Assembly (NCBI GenBank): GCA_019689695.1
Contig: JADGHA010000032.1
Span: 1 to 16,960 of the forward strand
Direction of reading: 5' to 3'
DNA: 16,960 bases
From: Micromonosporaceae bacterium
Lineage (GTDB): Bacteria; Actinomycetota; Actinomycetes; Mycobacteriales; Micromonosporaceae
The notes below the pieces were generated by a model. That model was not told the origin of the DNA. It ran no database searches and saw only the letters and a list, made by a program, of their open reading frames with translations. Numbering within the stretch: the stretch's first letter is position 1; each line of letters opens with the position of its first letter. Position numbers and translations under genes: made by a program. Of the stretch, positions 1-6,766 are shown in pieces.

Positions 1-5
1 GTCAT
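1..5 (-). CDS. Start codon of a further minus-strand gene, cut by the window edge
   Basis: An ATG reads on the minus strand at 5-3, fourteen bases after the stop of the isomerase gene (19-21). The minus strand carries AGGGAG nine bases before this ATG, a usable ribosome binding site. Only the start codon and two bases are inside the window, so nothing can be said about the product. Hydroxypyruvate isomerase genes are often followed by a tartronate semialdehyde reductase gene; that would be a guess here. The palindrome GCGATATCGC (6-15) fills the gap between the binding site and the ATG. Confidence 0.3.
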
Positions 6-18
6 GCGATATCGCTCC

Positions 19-864
19 CTAGGTTGGTCGGCTCGACCCCGGCCGCCGCGAGCGGGGCAACCAGGAGAATGGGTCCGGATCCGTGCTGGCGTACTCGAGG
101 CTGACGTACCCGCGGTAGCCGGCCTGCTCCAATTTGGACAGCCAGGCGGGCAGCGGCAGGCGCCCGGTGCCCGGCGCGCCGCGGCCGGGCGCGTCCGCGA
201 TCTGCGCGTGCCCGATACTGCCCGCGGCCCGGTCGATGGCGGCCGGGACGTCCTCGCCGTTGACGCCGAGGTGGTAGAGGTCCATCAGCACGCGCAGGTT
301 GTCCACGCCGTGTGCGCGGGCCACCCGGTCGATGACCGCGCGCGCCTCGTCGACGGTGCGGATCGGGTAGCGGCTGGCTCCGCTGAGCGGTTCGATGAGG
401 ATGATGCCGCCGATGCCGGCGACCGCGGAGGCCGCCAGTGCCAGGTTCTCCGCGGCCAGGTCGTCCTGGGAGTGCGGGGACTGCCCGTCGATCCGGTTGC
501 CGTACAACGCGTTGAACGCCCGGGTGCCCAGCCGCGCGCCGATGCCGACGACCACGTCGACGTTGTCCCGGAACTCGGTGCGGCGGGCGGGCCAGGAAAC
601 CAGGCCCCGGTCACCGGCGGCCATGTTCCCGGCCGCGAAGTTCAGGCTGACCAGGCGTACGCCGGCGTCCTCGATGGCGCGCACCAGCGCGTCGATCTCC
701 GCGTCCGCGGGCGCCGGCTCGGCGAACGGCCACCACAGCTCGATGGCGTCGAACCCGGCGGCGCGCGCGGCCGCCGGCCGGGCCAGCAGTGGCAGGTGGG
801 TGAGCAGGATGGAGCAGTTGACCGCGTACGGCAACGAGTGGGTCATCCCGGACTGCTCGCGCAC
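19..864 (-). CDS. hyi: Hydroxypyruvate isomerase-like TIM-barrel sugar isomerase
   Basis: The 281-residue product (275 from the internal ATG) resembles hydroxypyruvate isomerase and the wider AP-endonuclease-2-like sugar isomerase/epimerase family. Those enzymes interconvert hydroxypyruvate and tartronate semialdehyde in the cytoplasm. Family-like stretches are YAVNCSILLTHLPLL at the N-terminus, AAGFDAIELWWPF, LNFAAGNMAAGDRG, the metal-site region IILIEPLSG, LRVLMDLYHLGVNGED and the final GYVSLEY. The Glu of LIEP, the Asp of MDLYH and the Glu of SLEY are the expected metal or acid-base residues. The GTG at 864 is preceded by GGAAAGAG at good spacing. The ATG at 846 (MTHSLPYAVN) gives the more usual family N-terminus and is a real alternative. 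The gene diverges from the IclR regulator and has an operator just upstream, so induction through that regulator is likely. Exact substrate is inferred; related sugar isomerases cannot be excluded. Confidence 0.82.
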   Translation of the reverse strand: MREQSGMTHSLPYAVNCSILLTHLPLLARPAAARAAGFDAIELWWPFAEPAPADAEIDALVRAIEDAGVRLVSLNFAAGNMAAGDRGLVSWPARRTEFRDNVDVVVGIGARLGTRAFNALYGNRIDGQSPHSQDDLAAENLALAASAVAGIGGIILIEPLSGASRYPIRTVDEARAVIDRVARAHGVDNLRVLMDLYHLGVNGEDVPAAIDRAAGSIGHAQIADAPGRGAPGTGRLPLPAWLSKLEQAGYRGYVSLEYASTDPDPFSWLPRSRRPGSSRPT

Positions 865-874
865 AGGGGGCTCT

Positions 875-889
875 TTCCGTGATGCGGAA
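875..889. promoter_or_regulatory. IclR-type operator, site 1
   Basis: TTCCGTGATGCGGAA is an inverted repeat with perfect 5-base arms (TTCCG/CGGAA) and a 5-base centre. IclR-family operators in actinomycetes commonly have this TTCCG-N5-CGGAA form. It lies between the predicted promoter of the isomerase gene and its start codon, where a bound repressor would block transcription. Site 2 (992-1006) matches it at 11 of 15 positions. Confidence 0.6.
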
Positions 890-905
890 TAAGTTTTCCG
901 TCAAT

Positions 906-934
906 AGTCTGGCCTGCCGGGCTCGGGCTGTCAA
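906..934 (-). promoter_or_regulatory. Predicted promoter of the isomerase gene
   Basis: On the minus strand TTGACA (934-929) is followed after 17 bases by CAGACT (911-906). This is a consensus -35 box and an acceptable actinomycete -10 box with the conserved A2 and T6. The start point would fall near 899, on an extra TTCCG half-site (896-900) and next to operator site 1. Predicted from sequence only. Confidence 0.5.
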
Positions 935-991
935 CGCTCAGCCCCGCCAAGGATGCGCGGAGGCGCGCTGAACCGGCTGGGAAGTACGCTT

Positions 992-1006
992 TTCCGTATC
1001 GCAGAA
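992..1006. promoter_or_regulatory. IclR-type operator, site 2
   Basis: TTCCGTATCGCAGAA is a one-mismatch version of the TTCCG-N5-CGGAA repeat at 875-889. It sits 27 bases before the GTG chosen for the IclR gene, inside the divergent intergenic region, and suits autoregulation. If the gene instead began at the ATG at 953, this site would lie inside coding sequence, which is one reason to prefer the later start. Confidence 0.5.
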
Positions 1007-1033
1007 GTGGTCAGCGACTCGGGGAGGACGCCT

Positions 1034-1798
1034 GTGGCCGGACGCCCGCCCGGCGAGGCACCCGGCACCGGGGTGCAGTCGGTGGAGCGGTCCTTGCGCC
1101 TACTGGAGTTGGTGTCCGAGGCCGGCGGTGAGCTGAGCATCAGCGAGCTGGCCAGCCGGTCCGGGTTGGCGCTGCCGACGGTGCACCGGCTGGTGCGCAC
1201 CCTGGTCGACGCCGCTTACCTGTGGCAGCAGCCCTCCCGCCGGTACGCGCTGGGGCCGCGGCTGATCGCGCTGGGCGAGGTCGCCTCGCGCGTGCAGGGC
1301 CTGGCCGCACACCGCTGGCTCGCCACCCTGGTCGACGCGGTGGGGGAGACCGCGAACATGGCGGTGCTCGACGGGGACAAGGCGATCTACGTGGCGCAGG
1401 TGCCGTCGAAGCACTCCATGCGCATGTTCACCGAGGTGGGCCGCCGGGTCGACCTGCACTGCACGGGGGTGGGCAAGGCGCTGCTGGCGCAGCTGCCCGA
1501 GGCCGCCGCCCGCGAGCTGATCAGCCGCACCGGGCTGCCGGCGATGACGCGGCACACCATCACGGATCCGGGCCGGCTCATGCGCGAGCTGCGCCGGGTG
1601 CGCGACCGTGGGTACGCGGTGGACGACGGCGAGCAGGAACTCGGCGTGCGGTGTGTGGCGGTTCCGGTGCCGGGCGCGCCGTCCTTGACCACCATCTCAG
1701 TCTCCGGTCCAGAGGGGCGGTTGACTGCGGAACAGGTCGAGCGGGTGGTGCCGCACCTGCGCGCCGCGGCGGCGGGGCTGAGCGCCGAGTTCGGCTGA
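1034..1798 (+). CDS. IclR-family transcriptional regulator
   Basis: The 254-residue protein has the two IclR domains. An N-terminal winged helix-turn-helix covers about residues 14-75 (GVQSVERSLRLLELV, then ISELASRSGLALPTVHRLVRTL). A C-terminal GAF-like effector domain runs from about 85 to 250, with CTGVGKALLAQLPE, DDGEQELGVRCVAVPV and the closing SVSGPEGRL, all typical of the family. The GTG at 1034 is chosen because GGGGAGG (1021-1027) lies six bases before it and no homology is lost; an ATG at 953 in the same frame has no comparable binding site and would add 27 unconserved residues. It is divergent from the isomerase gene and ends 12 bases before the convergent GntR gene. It probably represses the isomerase operon and itself through the two TTCCG-N5-CGGAA sites. 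The effector is unknown; IclR proteins next to hydroxypyruvate isomerase genes often sense glyoxylate-type metabolites. Confidence 0.88.
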   Translation: MAGRPPGEAPGTGVQSVERSLRLLELVSEAGGELSISELASRSGLALPTVHRLVRTLVDAAYLWQQPSRRYALGPRLIALGEVASRVQGLAAHRWLATLVDAVGETANMAVLDGDKAIYVAQVPSKHSMRMFTEVGRRVDLHCTGVGKALLAQLPEAAARELISRTGLPAMTRHTITDPGRLMRELRRVRDRGYAVDDGEQELGVRCVAVPVPGAPSLTTISVSGPEGRLTAEQVERVVPHLRAAAAGLSAEFG

Positions 1799-1810
1799 GC
1801 GCGGCGCCGG

Positions 1811-2452
1811 TCAGCCGAGCGCGGCCGACGCCGCGTGGTGGATGTGCTCCCCCCACAGCGCGCTGGCGCCCGCCGCATCACCGGCGGCGATGCGGTCCAT
1901 GACCTGTTCGATCTCCTTGATGCTGCGCTCCGGGCGCCCCTCGCGGGACAGCGACCGGGCGCGTAGCCGGTAGAGCCTGCTCTGCAGCAGCGCGGCCTGG
2001 GCCTTCAGCACCTCGTTGCCGGCGCCGGCGTAGAGCACGTCGTAGAACTCGCGCTTGATCTTTAGCATCGCGGAGACGTCGTCGGAGAGGTGCGCCTCGC
2101 GCAGCCGGACTACGGTCTGCCGTAGCCGGTCGACCATGGCCGGGTCGGCGCGCTCGACGAACAGGCGCACGGCGAAGCATTCCAGCGCCTCCCGCACCTC
2201 GTACACGGCCCGGGCCTCGTCGTCGGTCAGCACGGCGACGGTCGGGCCCTTGTGCGGGGTGATGGTGATGAAGCCTTCGGCTTCCAGCTGCCGGTACGCC
2301 TCGCGCAGCGTGTTGCGCGACACGTCCAGCTCCTCGCAGAGTTCCCGTTCGACGAGCCGCTGGCCGGGAGCGAGCCCGCCATTGATGATCTCCGTGCGGA
2401 TCGCCTCCACCACCTGCGCCCGAACCGGGGCGAAGACCCGGGTGATCTTCAT
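1811..2452 (-). CDS. GntR-family regulator, FCD subfamily (regulator 1)
   Basis: The 213-residue protein has an N-terminal GntR winged helix (about residues 8-72: VEAIRTEIINGGLAPGQRLVERELCEELDVSRNTLREAYRQLEAEGF) followed by an all-helical FCD effector domain (about 80-205). It would bind DNA as a dimer and release it on sensing an organic acid or pathway intermediate. The start at 2452 is chosen because AGGAG lies five bases upstream and the HTH begins soon after; the longer reading to 2563 adds unconserved residues. Many FCD proteins bind a metal through three histidines. Here the usual FH near the middle reads FY (EFYDVLY), and the usual EH further on reads EI (KEIEQV). Only the last His region (EHIHH) remains, so metal-dependent ligand binding may be altered. 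It is divergent from the aldehyde dehydrogenase gene, whose promoter contains a GntR-type operator. Confidence 0.88.
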   Translation of the reverse strand: MKITRVFAPVRAQVVEAIRTEIINGGLAPGQRLVERELCEELDVSRNTLREAYRQLEAEGFITITPHKGPTVAVLTDDEARAVYEVREALECFAVRLFVERADPAMVDRLRQTVVRLREAHLSDDVSAMLKIKREFYDVLYAGAGNEVLKAQAALLQSRLYRLRARSLSREGRPERSIKEIEQVMDRIAAGDAAGASALWGEHIHHAASAALG

Positions 2453-2567
2453 TGACGCTCCTGCTTTCGGGTGTGCGTCCACGCCCGTGTCGGTGGCGTG
2501 AATACCACGGCGACCGGGCTCGGACGTGGCCGGTGGAACCACGGTAGCACGTGGCCCCATCAACCCA

Positions 2568-2597
2568 TTGACTTATTGTAGGACAATCACGTATCTT
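2568..2597 (+). promoter_or_regulatory. Promoter of the catabolic operon beginning with aldehyde dehydrogenase
   Basis: TTGACT (2568-2573) and TATCTT (2592-2597) are separated by 18 bases, a good sigma-70-type promoter facing right. Transcription would start near 2604, giving a leader of about 95 bases before the ATG at 2700. The leader contains CCCGGCG (2623-2629) pairing with CGCCGGG (2646-2652), a possible 7-bp hairpin with a 16-base loop. The operator at 2575-2587 lies wholly inside the spacer. Confidence 0.65.
2575..2587. promoter_or_regulatory. GntR-type operator between -35 and -10
   Basis: ATTGTAGGACAAT has perfect 5-base arms (ATTGT/ACAAT) around AGG and fits the T-N-GT-N3-AC-N-A pattern known for FadR/FCD GntR proteins. 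It sits between the promoter boxes, so binding would exclude RNA polymerase. The adjacent divergent GntR gene (1811-2452) is the obvious candidate to bind it. Confidence 0.65.
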
Positions 2598-2699
2598 GCC
2601 CTGACCAGGGAGAAGTAAGGTCCCCGGCGAGCCCATCTCCGGGCGCGCCGGGCCGAGTCACCTGGCGGCGATAGGCGGGCGCCGGGAGGAAGGTCGGGC

Positions 2700-4232
2700 A
2701 TGTCGAGCGCACGTGACCGGGGCGGACCGGCGTCAGCCCTCGGTAGGGAGCCGAGGCAGTACGGGCTGTTCATCGACAACGCCTACGTGGCCCCGGCCGG
2801 CGACGGCGTCCTGGACGTCGACGACCCGGCCACTGGCACCGTCTGGGCGCAGGTGCCGGACGCCTCGGTCGACGACGTGGACCGCGCGGTCCGCAGCGCG
2901 GCGCGCGCCTTCACCGAGGGTCCGTGGCCGCGGTTGCGCGCCGCGGACCGGGCCAAGTTCCTCATCCGTTTCGGCGAGGCGATCGCCGACCACGCCGTGG
3001 AGCTGGCCGAGCTCCAGGTGCGCGAGAACGGCAAGCTGCTGCGGGAAATGTCCGGCCAGGTCAAGCTGATGCCGGAGTACTTCGCCTACTACGCCGGCCT
3101 GGCGCAGATGCCCACCGGGTACACCAACCCGCTGCACCTGTCCGACATGCTCAACTACACCGTGCGCGAGCCGGTCGGTGTGGTCGCCGCGATCACCCCG
3201 TGGAACTCTCCGCTGCTGTTGCTGACCTGGAAGCTGGGTCCGGCGCTCGCCGCCGGCTGCACCGTCGTGGCCAAGCCGTCCGAGGTCACCCCGGTCTCCA
3301 CGCTGCGGCTGGCGGAGATCGCCGCGGAGTGCGGCCTGCCGCCCGGGGTGTTCAACGTGGTGACCGGCCTGGGGCAGCCGTCGGGCACGGCGCTGGTCAC
3401 CCACCCCGGGGTGGACAAGATCGCTTTCACCGGATCCACCGCCACCGGGCAGGCCATCGCCGCGGCCGCCGGCCGCTCGCTCAAGCGGGTCTCGCTGGAG
3501 CTGGGCGGCAAGTCGCCGAACATCGTCTTCGACGACGCAGACCTCGACGTCGCCATCAACGGGTTGGTCGCCGGGATCTTCGGGGCCAGCGGCCAGACCT
3601 GCATGGCCGGCTCCCGCATCCTGGTCCAGGACGGCTGCTACCAGCGGGTGGTCGAAGAGCTGGCCAAGCGCGCGGACGCCATCGTGGTGGGGGACCCCCG
3701 GGACGAGTCCAGCGAGCTGGGCACCATCGCGTGCCGCAGGCAGTACGACAAGGTCCTGCGGTACATCGAAGTGGCCAAGGAGGACGGTGGGCGGCTGGTG
3801 GCCGGCGGCGGGGTGGCCCGCGTGCCGGGCCTACCGAACGGCCTGTTCGTGCGGCCGACCGTGTTCGCCGATGTCACCAACGACATGCGCATCGCCCGCG
3901 AGGAAGTGTTCGGCCCGGTGGCCGCGGTGATGCGGTTCGACACCGAAGAGGATGCGGTGGGCATCGCCAACGACACCCCGTTCGGGCTGGCCGCCGGCGT
4001 ATGGACCGGCAATGTGCAGCGCGCCCACCGGGTGGCCGGGCAGCTGCGGGCGGGCACCGTCTGGATCAACAACTACCGCAAGACCGGCTACGCGACCCCG
4101 TTCGGCGGTTACAAGCAGAGCGGTGTGGGGCGCGAGAACGGCCCGGACGCACTGCGCGAGTACACCGAGGAGAAGAGCGTGTGGGTGGATACCGGACAAG
4201 GCATCAAAGACCCCTTCAACCCGCGGGCGTGA
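2700..4232 (+). CDS. NAD(P)-dependent aldehyde dehydrogenase
   Basis: The 510-residue protein is a full-length member of the aldehyde dehydrogenase superfamily. It would oxidise an aldehyde intermediate to the carboxylic acid in the cytoplasm. The catalytic set is present: Asn169 in ITPWNSP, Lys192 in VVAKPSE, the general base Glu267 in LELGGKSPN and the nucleophile Cys301 in GQTCMAGSR. The cofactor loop FTGSTATG (about 243-250) and the C-terminal EEVFGPV and PFGGYKQSGVGRENG motifs also match. The start at 2700 follows GGGAGGAAGG. It is the first gene after the GntR-controlled promoter, and its stop lies four bases before the ATG of the flavoprotein gene, so the two are probably translationally coupled. 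Its pairing with a flavoprotein dehydrogenase suggests sequential oxidation of one intermediate. The aldehyde cannot be identified from sequence; it groups broadly with betaine-aldehyde/hydroxymuconic-semialdehyde-type enzymes. Confidence 0.93.
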   Translation: MSSARDRGGPASALGREPRQYGLFIDNAYVAPAGDGVLDVDDPATGTVWAQVPDASVDDVDRAVRSAARAFTEGPWPRLRAADRAKFLIRFGEAIADHAVELAELQVRENGKLLREMSGQVKLMPEYFAYYAGLAQMPTGYTNPLHLSDMLNYTVREPVGVVAAITPWNSPLLLLTWKLGPALAAGCTVVAKPSEVTPVSTLRLAEIAAECGLPPGVFNVVTGLGQPSGTALVTHPGVDKIAFTGSTATGQAIAAAAGRSLKRVSLELGGKSPNIVFDDADLDVAINGLVAGIFGASGQTCMAGSRILVQDGCYQRVVEELAKRADAIVVGDPRDESSELGTIACRRQYDKVLRYIEVAKEDGGRLVAGGGVARVPGLPNGLFVRPTVFADVTNDMRIAREEVFGPVAAVMRFDTEEDAVGIANDTPFGLAAGVWTGNVQRAHRVAGQLRAGTVWINNYRKTGYATPFGGYKQSGVGRENGPDALREYTEEKSVWVDTGQGIKDPFNPRA

Positions 4233-4236
4233 CGTG

Positions 4237-5655
4237 ATGACCGCGGCAGCGCGCGACCCGGACGGCACCGCCGACGTGCTGGTGATCGGTTCCGGCATTG
4301 CTGGCCTGAGCGCGGCGGTCTCGGCGGCCGAAGCGCTGGACGGCCGTGGCCGGGTCACGGTGGTGGATCGGGCCGGTGAGGCCGAGGCGGGCGGCAACAC
4401 CCGGTGGACGTCTGCCTATTTCCGCCTCGACGACGTGTACGAGCCGGCCGCCAATTTCGCCGACGACCTCATGGCGTTCTCGGCAGGCAAGACGCCGCGC
4501 TGGTACGTGGACACGCTGCTGGACCGGTTGCCCGAGACCATGGAGTGGATCCAGAGCCACGGCGCCCGGTTCCGCCCGCTGCAGACGTACTTCGTCACCA
4601 GCGCCCGGCCCCGCCTGCAGCCGCGCGGGGGCGGCGAGGGGCTGCTGCAGGTATTACGTGCGGCCGCCCGCGACCTGGGCGTCACCTTCCGCTACCTGAC
4701 GACCGCGCAGGAGCTGGTCACCGACCCGGCTGGGCGGGTGACCGGGGTGCGGGTGAGCGGACCGGAGGGCGCGGCCGTCCTGCCCGCGCGGACCGTGGTG
4801 ATCGCCTCCGGCGGGTTCGAAGGCGACCCGGACTCGCTCACCGAGCACCTGGGCGGGAACGCCGCCACGCTGCTGCCCATCGCGCCCAGCGTGCACGGCA
4901 ACCGTGGCGAAGGCATCCGGATGGCGCTGTCGGCGGGTGCGGCGCGCGCCGGCCAATGGGACAGCTTCCACGCCGAACCGGTCGACCCACGCAGCAAGGA
5001 TGCCGAGGCGATCGTCATGGTGTACCCGTACGGCATCCTGGTTGACCGGACCGGCCAACGGTTCATCGACGAGGGCCGCGGCACGGTCGACGAGACGTAC
5101 GAGAGCACCGCGCGGGCCATCTGGACCCGGCCCGGCGGCACCGCCTGGTTCATCACCGACCAGCACATCAACCAGGTCGAGGGGTACCAGCGCGGGGTGC
5201 TCAGCCCGGTCGGGCCGGTCGCCGCCGACTCCATTGTGGACCTCGCGGCCGCGCTCGGCCTGCCTGCCGACGCGCTGGCGGACACCGTGACCGCGTACAA
5301 CGCGGCGACGACCGGCGGCGCGTTCGACTGGCGCCGGCCGGACGGGCTGGGCACCCAGGGCATCGACCCGCCGAAGAGCAACTGGGCACTGCCGCTCGAC
5401 ATGCCGCCGTTTCTGGCCTACCCGGTGGCCTGCGCCATCGTGTTCACCTTCGGCGGCCTGGCCACGGACGCGAACGCGCAGGTGGTGCGCGACGACCAGA
5501 GCCCGATACCCGGCCTGTACGCGGCGGGCGAGTGCACCGGTGTCTACTACCACAAGTACCCGGGCGGCACGTCCGTGCTCCGCGGCATGGTGTTCGGCCG
5601 GATCGCCGGCCGGTCCGCGGCCGGGGCGGCGCTGGCGGTGGTGGGTCATGCCTGA
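4237..5655 (+). CDS. FAD-dependent dehydrogenase, fumarate reductase/tricarballylate dehydrogenase-like
   Basis: The 472-residue protein belongs to the FAD_binding_2 flavoproteins (fumarate reductase, succinate dehydrogenase, 3-ketosteroid dehydrogenase and tricarballylate dehydrogenase TcuA). It shows the dinucleotide motif DVLVIGSGIAGLSAA (about residues 13-27), the flavin-site loop GGNTRWTSAYFR (52-63), a second FAD contact VVIASGGFEGD and the closing FGGLATDANAQV / GLYAAGECTG / KYPGGTSVLRGMVFGRIAG block. The GGNTRWT loop and NYPGG-like ending are closest to TcuA as remembered. Such enzymes insert or reduce a C=C bond next to a carboxylate or carbonyl. No signal peptide or FMN-attachment motif is visible, so it is probably cytosolic with FAD. 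The start is ATG 4237 or the adjoining GTG 4234. One rare TTA leucine codon occurs at 4654-4656. The substrate is unknown. Confidence 0.85.
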   Translation: MTAAARDPDGTADVLVIGSGIAGLSAAVSAAEALDGRGRVTVVDRAGEAEAGGNTRWTSAYFRLDDVYEPAANFADDLMAFSAGKTPRWYVDTLLDRLPETMEWIQSHGARFRPLQTYFVTSARPRLQPRGGGEGLLQVLRAAARDLGVTFRYLTTAQELVTDPAGRVTGVRVSGPEGAAVLPARTVVIASGGFEGDPDSLTEHLGGNAATLLPIAPSVHGNRGEGIRMALSAGAARAGQWDSFHAEPVDPRSKDAEAIVMVYPYGILVDRTGQRFIDEGRGTVDETYESTARAIWTRPGGTAWFITDQHINQVEGYQRGVLSPVGPVAADSIVDLAAALGLPADALADTVTAYNAATTGGAFDWRRPDGLGTQGIDPPKSNWALPLDMPPFLAYPVACAIVFTFGGLATDANAQVVRDDQSPIPGLYAAGECTGVYYHKYPGGTSVLRGMVFGRIAGRSAAGAALAVVGHA

Positions 5656-5672
5656 CCCCGGTCGCACCCCAT

Positions 5673-5710
5673 CCGGCCCCGGCGCACCGCTCCGGCCGGC
5701 GCTGGCCAGC
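5673..5710 (+). terminator. Possible weak terminator or GC-rich hairpin region
   Basis: Just after the flavoprotein stop, CCGGCC (5673-5678) can pair with GGCCGG (5694-5699) over a 15-base loop, and the perfect palindrome GCTGGCCAGC (5701-5710) follows. There is no T-run. It lies between the stop and a new promoter, where partial termination would make sense. Weak evidence. Confidence 0.25.
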
Positions 5711-5720
5711 ATCCTGGATC

Positions 5721-5749
5721 TTGATAACTCGTACTATGAATGGCATATT
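5721..5749 (+). promoter_or_regulatory. Internal promoter for the ApbE/flavin reductase/ABC genes
   Basis: TTGATA (5721-5726) and CATATT (5744-5749) are 17 bases apart. This AT-rich island stands out in a GC-rich gap. Transcription would start near 5756, giving a leader of about 27 bases that contains GGAGGGAGG and ends at the GTG at 5783. A distinctive operator-like element overlaps it. Confidence 0.5.
5727..5747. promoter_or_regulatory. Shared operator-like element, copy 1
   Basis: ACTCGTACTATG is followed by an inverted repeat TATG-AATGG-CATA (5735-5747) covering the -10 region. The same arrangement, ACTAGTACTATC with TATC-TTTAG-GATA, occurs at 12577-12597. Over 21 aligned bases 16 are identical, including GTACTAT, and both repeats have 4-base arms with a 5-base centre. 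Similarity in two separate promoters suggests one shared regulator. Confidence 0.5.
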
Positions 5750-5782
5750 CGGCCGCAAGGGGCGCACCGGAGGGAGGCGCCA

Positions 5783-6766
5783 GTGCGCACACCGACAGCT
5801 CCTTTGTGGCCGGTCAACAGCGAATCGCGCGGCCGGCGGCGGGCTGGCCCGCGCGCGCCGGCGGATGCGCCGGCGATGGTGAGCCGGGGTGTTACCGGCC
5901 GGGCGGGCTCGGCCGCTGTCACCAGCCACACCTGCCAGGTCTTCACCTGTGAGGTCGTGCTCGCCTGCTACGGTCCGCCGGCCGTCCCGTTCGGCGAGAT
6001 CGAGGCGCACCTACGGCAGTTGGAGCGCCGGTTCTCCCGCTTCCGGGCGGACAGCGAGATCTCCCGGCTCAACGCCAACGCGGGCCACTGGTGGGACATC
6101 TCGCCCCGGCTGTACGCGATCCTGGCCCACGCGCTGAACGTCGCCATCGCCAGCCAGGGTTTGGTCAACATCGCGGTGTTGCCCTGCCTGCTGGCCGCGG
6201 GATACACCAGGTCCTTCCCTGCCGCCGCGGCCGGCGCCCCGGCGGACCGGCCGTCCGGCGGCTCGGCCCCCGCGCCGCGTCCCGTGCCGCCACTGTCCGA
6301 AGTGCTCGAACTGCGTCCGGGCCAGGCCCGGCTGCAGCCTGGCACCGCGGTGGACATCGGCGCGATCGCCAAGGGGCTGTGGGCCGACGAGGTGGCGTCC
6401 CGGCTCGGCGACAACTGTGGCGTCAGCCTCGGCGGCGACGTGTCCTGCCGGGGGCCGGGCCCGGACGGCGACGGCTGGCCGGTGGCGCTGCCGGACGGCC
6501 AGGTCGTGACGGTCCGGAACGGCGGGGTCGCCACCAGCGGCACCGGCCGCCGGCGGTGGGGGAGGGATGCCCACCACCTGATCGACCCGCGCACCGGTCG
6601 ACCGTCGCGTTCAGACATTGTCCGCGCCACTGTCATCGCCACCACCGGTGCAGCCGCGGACTGGGTGAGCTCGGCACTCGTGGTCGGCGGGACCCCGGCC
6701 GCCCCCGCGCTCACCGCACGACCCGAGGTCCGGCACGCCCGCTGGAGCACCACGGAGGAGCCATGA
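5783..6766 (+). CDS. ApbE-like FAD:protein FMN transferase
   Basis: The 327-residue product matches the ApbE family, which moves FMN from FAD onto a Thr or Ser of target flavoproteins. Family motifs in order are LERRFSRFRADSEISRLN (about 80-97), the glycine-rich AVDIGAIAKGLWADEVA (189-205), VSLGGDVSCRG (214-224), GGVATSGTGRRRW (247-259), HHLIDPRTGRP (264-274) and the metal-site region AADWVSSALVVGG (291-303). The GTG at 5783 is chosen because GGAGGGAGG lies five bases before it; the domain itself begins near residue 50. Most ApbE proteins are exported or lipid-anchored. Here the first 50 residues are rich in Arg, Pro and Ala, with no hydrophobic signal or lipobox, so a cytoplasmic role is inferred. 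Residues about 147-170 form a Pro/Ala-rich insertion. Its stop overlaps the flavin reductase start. No acceptor protein is evident in the window. Confidence 0.85.
   Translation: MRTPTAPLWPVNSESRGRRRAGPRAPADAPAMVSRGVTGRAGSAAVTSHTCQVFTCEVVLACYGPPAVPFGEIEAHLRQLERRFSRFRADSEISRLNANAGHWWDISPRLYAILAHALNVAIASQGLVNIAVLPCLLAAGYTRSFPAAAAGAPADRPSGGSAPAPRPVPPLSEVLELRPGQARLQPGTAVDIGAIAKGLWADEVASRLGDNCGVSLGGDVSCRGPGPDGDGWPVALPDGQVVTVRNGGVATSGTGRRRWGRDAHHLIDPRTGRPSRSDIVRATVIATTGAAADWVSSALVVGGTPAAPALTARPEVRHARWSTTEEP

Noticed and set aside
6..15. Palindrome GCGATATCGC as an operator
   Set aside because: A 10-base palindrome is expected many times in this length, and it sits in the space between a binding site and a start codon.
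4654..5712. Long open frames antisense to clear genes, such as 4654-5712 and 13328-14596 on the minus strand
   Set aside because: They lie opposite well-supported genes, show low-complexity Arg/Ala/Gly/Pro composition and match no family; high GC at third codon positions opens such frames.
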